Shown: positions 1-5,105 of the stretch, piece by piece
Layout: each line of letters begins with the position of its first letter
Position numbering within the stretch: position 1 is the stretch's first letter
Origin: Spirochaetia bacterium
GTDB taxonomy: Bacteria > Spirochaetota > Spirochaetia > Treponematales > Treponemataceae
Direction of reading: 5' to 3'
DNA: 7,482 nucleotides
Assembly: GCA_900769985.1 (NCBI GenBank)
Contig: CAAGIS010000026.1
Span: 1 to 7,482 of the forward strand
Notes under the pieces: model-generated
What the model was told of the DNA's origin: nothing
Seen by the model: the letters and a program-made list of their open reading frames with translations, nothing else
Databases searched by the model: none
Translations under genes and position numbers: made by a program

Positions 1-272
1 CGGCAACGGCAAATTACTGCATTCAAGATGTAAATCAATACGGTGATGCAAAACGAACTCACGAAATAATCTATCCTCCGACACCGTCCGTCTGCCCGGC
101 GATGTTTATAAACATGAAGCAACTTTTAAAAGCACCGTTTTTACGACACATTGCATCACCGATTTTTTTTATGAACAATGCCTGTCTTCATCCACAAGCA
201 TGGGAACAAGTGCCGTTCCGCAAAGTTTTTGTTTCAAACTGTTTTCGCTTAAAAGCTGATGCAAATACTGTT
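1..272. other. Stretch without a recognisable gene, at the left edge
   Basis: I see no supportable gene in these 272 bases. A minus-strand frame runs out of the left edge from about 109 (SPGRRTVSEDRLFREFVL and onward), and a plus-strand frame is open from base 3 to 527, but neither resembles a known protein. GC is higher here (28 of 60 bases in 181-240) than in the genes upstream. It holds an 11-bp inverted repeat (41-51 and 151-161) and a 14-bp palindrome (102-115). Confidence 0.5.
41..161. repeat. Inverted repeat (11-bp arms) around a 14-bp palindrome, followed by a T-run
   Basis: CGGTGATGCAA at 41-51 is exactly complementary to TTGCATCACCG at 151-161. The 99 bases between the arms contain ATGTTTATAAACAT (102-115), a perfect palindrome. 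A run of eight T lies at 163-170 on the plus strand. The loop is too long for a standard terminator. It could be part of a folded recombination site, a structured RNA or a chance match. Confidence 0.55.
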
Positions 273-422
273 TTACGCATTAAAATACATGTCATAAACG
301 ATATAGCCTTTAATGCCAGAAAGGGAGCCTTTGTAGGTTTCCTGAAACGAACGCAAAATCAGCGAAATTATGCTTTTATAATCTTTATGCTCTTCCGGGC
401 GGATTTTGATTTGTCTGTTCAT
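273..422 (-). pseudogene. Possible GNAT acetyltransferase N-terminal fragment
   Basis: A 49-codon minus-strand frame begins at ATG 422 with MNRQIKIRPEEHKDYKSI and then ISLILRSFQETY. Its opening resembles the first strand and helix of GNAT N-acetyltransferases (IRPEE..DY..I..LI..SF). It stops at TAA 273-275, far short of the usual 140-170 residues, and I see no acetyl-CoA-binding (R/Q)xxGx(G/A) motif in any minus frame downstream. There is no convincing Shine-Dalgarno sequence. It starts 97 nt after the DUF1016 stop. It is probably a relic, or a chance frame; the resemblance rests on about 20 residues. Confidence 0.4.
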
Positions 423-518
423 AAATTTTCTTATTCTTTCAAAAAAAATGCATTAGCGGTCGCACAAAACAGTTGCAGAAAATCACTTGCTTGCAATCAT
501 ATATATTACACGACAAAT

Positions 519-863
519 CTAGAATAACTCAATGTTTTTTTCTTTCAACTCGTGACGCAGTGTGTCACAATTCTTGAAAGTATGATAGAACAAACGCATA
601 TAACGGAGATTACTTTCATCAAAGCCATTTTCAAACTCCGCTGTAAGCTTTTTAGAAGGCTCTTCAAGAACTGCCTTTCCATATTCAGTACGTTCATTGC
701 CGTTTTGTTCATCTTCTACAATTACCTGCCCAATAGACCAGTAAGAAGTTACCATTTCAAAGTTTACGGCTTTGTATGCATTAGCTCTGGCAGTATTTAA
801 GATGCTGCTGATTTCTTTGTAGAGTTTTGAGATGTTTGTGGTTGTGTCGAGTTCGTTGGTCAT
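519..863 (-). pseudogene. YhcG-type protein, N-terminal DUF1016 domain only (C-terminal nuclease domain lost)
   Basis: The ATG at 863 overlaps the previous stop as ATGA, so the gene is translationally coupled to the AlbA_2 gene. The 114-residue product carries the DUF1016 N-terminal pattern: LYKEISSILNTARANAYKAV, then MVTSYWSIGQVIVEDEQNG, ERTEYGKAVL, FENGFDESNLRYMRLFYHTF and DTLRHEL. In the family this region is followed by a HELSW-like segment and a PDDEXK nuclease domain, for a total near 350 residues. Here the match stops at HEL (near 545-550), followed by KEKNIELF and a TAG stop. No SWTHY-like sequence is found in the other frames just downstream. The nuclease half is therefore missing, probably through a deletion or recombination near 545. 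YhcG-like genes are often neighbours of restriction-modification genes, which fits. It may be a remnant; a deliberately short stand-alone DUF1016 domain is the alternative. Confidence 0.78.
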
Positions 864-871
864 TGATTTAT

Positions 872-876
872 CTCCC
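872..876 (-). promoter_or_regulatory. Ribosome binding site deciding the start of the DUF1016 gene
   Basis: GGGAG lies 8 nt before the ATG at 863 and supports that start over a TTG at 878, which would lie on top of this site. Confidence 0.65.
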
Positions 877-1029
877 AATGTCCAGATTTGTCTGAACCTA
901 CCCTTACAAGAGTACCTGTTGTTTTTAATTCACTTATAATCCTACTGATTGTTCTTCGTGACTTTCCAGTCTTTTCCGTCAGATCTTCGTATGTAATTGA
1001 AGGATTCTGTTTTATCAGTGCCAAAATTG

Positions 1030-1058
1030 CATTTACAGTGTCATTTACAGTGTCATTT
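1030..1058 (-). repeat. Short tandem repeat, 12-nt unit, in the linker before the winged helix
   Basis: The plus-strand unit CATTTACAGTGT occurs twice in tandem (1030-1041 and 1042-1053) and a partial third copy follows. It encodes NDTVNDTVN on the minus strand, just before the winged-helix domain. Because the unit is a multiple of three, copy changes would alter linker length without breaking the frame. Confidence 0.85.
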
Positions 1059-1501
1059 TTCTGAGCAACAGCAATCATATTCGCCTTGAACATCATCATA
1101 ATGTCGTTAGGATGAACTGTATATTCAGGCTCAGAAATTCCATATTCTTTACAAAGTCGGCAAATTTTTTCTATACCGCGTCCCCAACTTTCTATAAAAC
1201 CGGCACGAAAAAATGTATTTGCAATATCTGGATTATGAGGCAAAGAACGATGTTTCTGCATTAAAGTTTCAGCCGTCCAATTGGCAGGAAAAACACAATC
1301 ATTACTGATGTAAAGTTTATCCTTGTACACGCTGATTTGAACAGGTACGCCTACAGAAAAATCCTGATGAATAAGTGCGTTAAAAATTGCCTCACGAATT
1401 GCATCTTTAGGGAACGGATAATGCTCAATGCGTGTAATATTATTGTAAGAGATTTCTGCTGTCAGATATTTTGTATAAAGCAAATCTATTACCCTGTCCG
1501 C

Positions 1502-1504
1502 CTA
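1502..1504 (-). other. In-frame amber (TAG) codon inside the AlbA_2 gene
   Basis: The minus strand reads CTT ATG ATT TAG GCG GAC AGG GTA. The frame is unchanged on both sides and family-like sequence continues directly, so this is a point change, not an indel or insertion. Confidence 0.9.
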
Positions 1505-2184
1505 AATCATAAGAGAACCATGAACTTCATCCTGATAGCGCAAATCCGCATCAGTTTCAAAAAAACCGATTTTTACAAATGAACCTGTTATCCATTTTTC
1601 CGGATTGCGATGGAAGAGCAAAACGGCTGCCCTCTTAAGCATAGTTCCGTCAAGAAGATTCAGTTTTTCAAGCAAATCCTGATTTGAAAGTTTCAAGTCA
1701 TCTTTACTCATTCTTCCGCTACGGATTGCTTCACGGTGAAAAATATCAAAGCTTTCTTTATCAAGGTCATCAACGCTCACATTTTCAAGCGGAACAGAAT
1801 CCCAATTTTTGCCAGTCTTACGCAAAAGAAAATTGGTCAATGCCGAACCTTGTAAAAGCTGTTTTGTACTTCCAGTCCTATAGTGGTACTCGCCCTTGTA
1901 GTTCACAGGGTATGGATTTTCTTCAACAGTGATTTTTATAACATCAAGTCCGTTTTCAGTAATCAAATCCACATCAACAATCAATCCAAGCGCATCACGA
2001 ACTTTATTGGGAATATCTTCCATAAGTTTCTTTGAATCAGTAACGCCACAAACAGAACCGTCATCACGCTTACCAATATAAAGCACACCGCCCTGAGCAT
2101 TTGCGAAACCGCAAATCCATTTGAGATATTCATCACGCCATGATTCTTTGTATTCGATTAATTGTGATTCGGACATTGTAAAGA

Positions 2185-2189
2185 CTCCT
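2185..2189 (-). promoter_or_regulatory. Ribosome binding site for the AlbA_2 gene
   Basis: AGGAG on the minus strand lies 8 nt before the ATG at 2176, in the 21-nt gap after the TIR-like gene. It fixes the start of the next gene. Confidence 0.75.
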
Positions 2190-2197
2190 ATAACAAA

Positions 2198-3055
2198 TTA
2201 AAATGGCATATCTTCTGGAAATGATAAATATTTACATTCATGATTTAAATTGATTTGTTTTTTTATTGAATCGCTTGAAATGAATAATTCAATTCCAACA
2301 TAACCACTTAACCGATAGGAGTCCTTTATTTCATCTTGCTTCCAAGCATAAGCAACAGTCTTTTTCCCTACCAATTCTATTTGAATATGATCTTTACTTG
2401 GGATCATTTTTATTTCAGGAATTAGCCGATGTCGTTTTTGCGTTTTATTTCTTATTTCAGATTTTATTCTTTTATCATCAAGATAAAAATCCCAATTACT
2501 GCCAGTATAAATATCAAGAAATTGAATATCATTTATAGCTTCATCAGAAAAATTTGAAATTTCTAACTTATAATTAACTACAGCTATATCACTATATTCT
2601 GAACGCTGGATTTCTGAGTTTATAATATCAAAAGAAATATCAATCTTATCTTTCTTTCTTTTTTCAATTTCAGTTTTTGACCATTCAATTCTTTTAGTCA
2701 ATTCATCTCTTAAAATCTTTATTTTACCATCATAAATAATATGTGGTCTTTGCAAAAAATCAAAAGGAATATCACTTTTATTTTGTGTTAACAATAATAC
2801 AATTTTTTTCCTTGCATGTGCGTAGCCTACTTCATAAAAAACATTTGCATTACGTCCAGTCATATCTGCTATTATAAAATCAGCCTTATCAATTTGATTA
2901 TAAATTTCAGAAACCATATTTGAGTCAAATAATTGATCATCAAGTCGAGTTGCATACACATCGCATTGTTGAGCAGTTTCTTGGATTCCAATTTTATAAA
3001 CATCATCAAAAGATTTATCGAATGGCATTAAAACAAATGCGTTATATTTTTTCAT
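2198..3055 (-). CDS. TIR-like / nucleoside 2-deoxyribosyltransferase-like domain protein with unknown C-terminal domain
   Basis: In this 285-residue protein, residues 1-125 carry the pattern of the TIR-like/nucleoside deoxyribosyltransferase superfamily: FVLMPF (7-12), ATRLDD (35-40), IIADMTGRNANVFYEVGYAHA (61-81) and a hydrophobic strand KIVLLLTQ (84-91). The acidic residues D64 and E75 sit where these families place nucleotide-binding and catalytic residues; in bacterial defence proteins such folds often split NAD or other nucleotides. This is family knowledge and activity is not shown here. Residues about 110-140 are highly charged and helical (EWSKTEIEKRKKDKID), followed by a beta-rich region (about 140-285) that I do not recognise. 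No signal peptide or membrane segment is evident. The start follows the upstream stop by one base (TAA C ATG), the tightest link in the cluster, so the two proteins are probably made together and may work together. Composition is as AT-rich as the upstream gene. It could be an effector, a nucleotide sensor or an accessory enzyme. Confidence 0.8.
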   Translation of the reverse strand: MKKYNAFVLMPFDKSFDDVYKIGIQETAQQCDVYATRLDDQLFDSNMVSEIYNQIDKADFIIADMTGRNANVFYEVGYAHARKKIVLLLTQNKSDIPFDFLQRPHIIYDGKIKILRDELTKRIEWSKTEIEKRKKDKIDISFDIINSEIQRSEYSDIAVVNYKLEISNFSDEAINDIQFLDIYTGSNWDFYLDDKRIKSEIRNKTQKRHRLIPEIKMIPSKDHIQIELVGKKTVAYAWKQDEIKDSYRLSGYVGIELFISSDSIKKQINLNHECKYLSFPEDMPF

Positions 3056-3056
3056 G

Positions 3057-5090
3057 TTATACCTCGTCTCTCAACATATTAATTCCTGAAAAATATTTAT
3101 TCCTAAGAATTTCTAAAACAGATGGATTCTCATCAAGGAAAATAAATATTTTGTCTTTATAGTCTTTTTCTATAATGGTTGGTATAGTTCCGATTAATCC
3201 TTTGTAATTATATTTACGAATTCCTAGTTCATAATCATTGCGAGTAACAATATCTTCCAATTCTAATTTTCTTTTTGTAATTAAATCGTGAATTTTTTGG
3301 GAAGAATTGTTTAATAAATTAGTCATTTTATTTTCTAATTCGTCCTGTGATTTTACCTTGTCTATTAGATTTGACTTAAGATATTCATTTATTGTTTGTG
3401 TAGCATATTCAACAACTTGTTGATCCATATTATTTTTAATTGTCTTAAAAAGCATATTTTTCGCTTCTTTCAACTTTTCATCATTGGAATAAAAGTGCTT
3501 ATAACATGCTTTTAATAATTCTTCATCACAAAGAATATTTTCTACTTCTTGGGCCTCTACACAAAAAATATAATCCTTTAACCATGCTTTTTTTTCTAAA
3601 TCTGTATGAAAATCTCCATCAATAATTCCTATTGCTTTATTTCCATGGATTTTTTTAGATTTATTAAATGCTCTAGTATAATTTATTACTTGAAGATGAC
3701 CCTCAGATGGAATAATTGTATATTTAGGAAATAAGCGTGTATATAATTTATAATCAAGGCTTGCTTTTGTTCCTTCACAAAAAAGAATCGGTTTTCTACT
3801 CCCTAATAATTCCATATAAAGGATTTCAGGGAGATTCTCATCTGATGGTAATTTTTCTAAATTCCATTGTGCTGGAGGAGTAAAATCTTTCATCCATAAT
3901 TTTTCAGAGTTTATCCTTGATGCAGCAAAATCCAAATTATGTGTAAGATATATAAAGCGACAATCTTTTCTTTCTTTTTCTAATCTATCCCATAATCTTG
4001 TTATTAAGGCCAAATTCAAATGATTCTCAGGTTCATCAACAATAATAAAACTATCTTGTTTTGCTAAAAAAACATGAGCAATATAATAAAATATTGCCTT
4101 TTCTCCATCACTTAATGACATAAAGTCATATTTAAAAGATGTTCCTGGAATTAATACACTTAACGAACCATTTTTATACACTAGCTGTCTATGTATAAGA
4201 ATTTCATTCCAAGTTGAAAGAACTTTTTCTAATAATGTTTCTTTTCGTTCACTTTTAATACCTGTTTTATTATCTTCAAAATATTTATTTGCACTAGCAT
4301 TTTGTTCTTCAACAAGTGATTTATAAACATTTTGCAAATCTTGCTGAATTATATTAGTAAAGTTTGTATTCTTACACAATTTGTCATCATTTTGATATGC
4401 CCACAAATTCTCTCTTGAAGATTTTCCCAAAGAAACAGATGTAATATTGGATAAATAAAAAATCTTTTGTGCAGCAATGATAGCAACATTTTTATCAAGA
4501 ACTTTTTTTGAATTACGTGCGAAAGAACTTTTTCCAGCTCCATTTGCGCCGATAATAACAAAATTTTTATCAGGATTACTAAAATATTTGAATGCATAAA
4601 TCTGAGCGAGCTGGAGAAATTCTGTTTTTTCAATATTTTCTGTTTGTGTAAGTAGATTATATAAAATATTTACAAAAGCATTTTTGTTTTGAAAATTTAT
4701 ATCATCATTTTTTACTTGATCATACCATACTCTAATGCTCTGTAAATTATTAGGTAAATTTTGAAAAATCCGAGATTGATTGAGAGTATTATAAATTAAT
4801 TTTAAATAATTTTCGGAAATTTTATTATCTTTGTTAATTGAATCAAGTATATCGTCATAGTGCTGAATAATTAAAGGTATTAATTTACTGTTTTCATAAG
4901 CTTTAAAGACAAGTCTTTCAAAATCTAAATTATTAGGTAAAATAAGATTGTATAGTTCTTTTATATATTCTTCTTCTGGTTTTAATATATCTTCAATAAA
5001 ATCTTTAAAATCTAAGTAGGTATTTTTCTGTCTATTAATTATTATTGGTATTTTTTCACTAATTTCTTTTAATGTTTTTTCATCCATCAT
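3057..5090 (-). CDS. Fused AAA ATPase - DUF4435 (TOPRIM-like) protein, PARIS AriA-AriB-type defence protein
   Basis: The 677-residue protein has three parts. Residues 1-170 are a helical N-terminal region with no motif I recognise. Residues about 171-430 are an ABC/OLD-type ATPase: Walker A GANGAGKS (181-188), ABC signature LSDGE (326-330), Walker B IIVDEPENHL (349-358) and a switch histidine in YLTHN (H384). Residues about 434-677 match the DUF4435/TOPRIM-like pattern: ILFCEG with E439, then GIIDGDF with D491 and D493, then VEAQEVENIL. All expected acidic catalytic residues are present, so the protein looks intact. In PARIS, an AAA ATPase (AriA) holds a DUF4435 nuclease (AriB) and releases it when phage anti-restriction proteins are sensed; fused versions are known. 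Its place 13 nt after a restriction-modification gene fits that role. The long N-terminal extension is not what I recall of AriA, where Walker A lies near the N-terminus, so another OLD-like AAA-DUF4435 family is possible. The gene is very AT-rich. Confidence 0.85.
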   Translation of the reverse strand: MMDEKTLKEISEKIPIIINRQKNTYLDFKDFIEDILKPEEEYIKELYNLILPNNLDFERLVFKAYENSKLIPLIIQHYDDILDSINKDNKISENYLKLIYNTLNQSRIFQNLPNNLQSIRVWYDQVKNDDINFQNKNAFVNILYNLLTQTENIEKTEFLQLAQIYAFKYFSNPDKNFVIIGANGAGKSSFARNSKKVLDKNVAIIAAQKIFYLSNITSVSLGKSSRENLWAYQNDDKLCKNTNFTNIIQQDLQNVYKSLVEEQNASANKYFEDNKTGIKSERKETLLEKVLSTWNEILIHRQLVYKNGSLSVLIPGTSFKYDFMSLSDGEKAIFYYIAHVFLAKQDSFIIVDEPENHLNLALITRLWDRLEKERKDCRFIYLTHNLDFAASRINSEKLWMKDFTPPAQWNLEKLPSDENLPEILYMELLGSRKPILFCEGTKASLDYKLYTRLFPKYTIIPSEGHLQVINYTRAFNKSKKIHGNKAIGIIDGDFHTDLEKKAWLKDYIFCVEAQEVENILCDEELLKACYKHFYSNDEKLKEAKNMLFKTIKNNMDQQVVEYATQTINEYLKSNLIDKVKSQDELENKMTNLLNNSSQKIHDLITKRKLELEDIVTRNDYELGIRKYNYKGLIGTIPTIIEKDYKDKIFIFLDENPSVLEILRNKYFSGINMLRDEV
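3061..3065 (-). promoter_or_regulatory. Ribosome binding site for the TIR-like gene, inside the end of the AAA-DUF4435 gene
   Basis: GAGGT on the minus strand lies 5 nt before the ATG at 3055 and inside the last codons of the upstream gene. This supports the chosen start and coupled translation across the 1-nt gap. Confidence 0.6.
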
Positions 5091-5099
5091 TTTTTAATA

Positions 5100-5105
5100 T
5101 CTCCT
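5100..5105 (-). promoter_or_regulatory. Ribosome binding site for the AAA-DUF4435 gene, overlapping the upstream stop codon
   Basis: On the minus strand the sequence reads TAGGAGA. The TAG is the stop of the restriction-modification gene (5104-5106) and AGGAG is the Shine-Dalgarno of the next gene. The spacer to the first of two adjacent ATG codons (5090 and 5087) is 10 nt, which favours the first ATG. The overlap implies translational coupling. Confidence 0.75.

Larger units (their letters stand above)
860..2176 (-). pseudogene. AlbA_2/Schlafen-type ATP-binding transcriptional regulator, interrupted by one in-frame TAG
   Basis: Two open stretches (2176-1505 and 1501-860) lie in the same frame, separated only by a TAG codon at 1502-1504, and together form one protein of about 438 codons. 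Residues 1-120 are an AlbA_2 domain: IEYKESW, then FANAQGGVLYIG (24-35) and the nearby YHYRTGSTKQLLQGS. Residues about 226-370 resemble the ATP-binding C-terminal region of this family: RIEHYPFPKDAIREAIFNAL and IHQDF, then NPDIANTFFRAGFIESWGRGIEKI. The last 60 residues form a winged helix (ITYEDLTEKTGKSRRTISRI). The family is often called putative RecG-like or ATP-binding regulator and is often seen near restriction-modification genes. Reading across the stop gives HGSLMI-(stop)-ADRVIDLLYTKYL, where I would expect Gln; CAG to TAG is a single change. If the stop is real, only the 224-residue AlbA_2 half is made, unless it is read through or restarted at TTG 1483. Sequencing error is possible. 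Confidence 0.82.

Noticed and set aside
423..518. Terminator or promoter between the DUF1016 stop and the GNAT-like fragment
   Set aside because: A T8 run is present on the minus strand (441-448), but no stable GC-rich stem precedes it, and no well-spaced -35/-10 pair was found.
3..527. Plus-strand frame open over 174 codons from base 3 (Met at 102)
   Set aside because: It runs opposite to the GNAT-like frame, has no convincing ribosome binding site at its Met, and its product has an odd composition with no recognisable motif. I read it as a chance open frame.
552..568. GTGAC...GTCAC inverted repeat as a terminator or operator
   Set aside because: The 5-bp arms lie inside the DUF1016 coding frame and no T-run follows; likely chance.
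864..878. TTG at 878 as the start of the DUF1016 gene
   Set aside because: It lies on top of the GGGAG ribosome binding site of the ATG at 863, which also makes the classic ATGA overlap with the preceding stop.
4349..4633. Minus-strand 94-codon frame inside the ATPase gene
   Set aside because: It overlaps the Walker A region of the clear AAA gene in another frame and has no family pattern.
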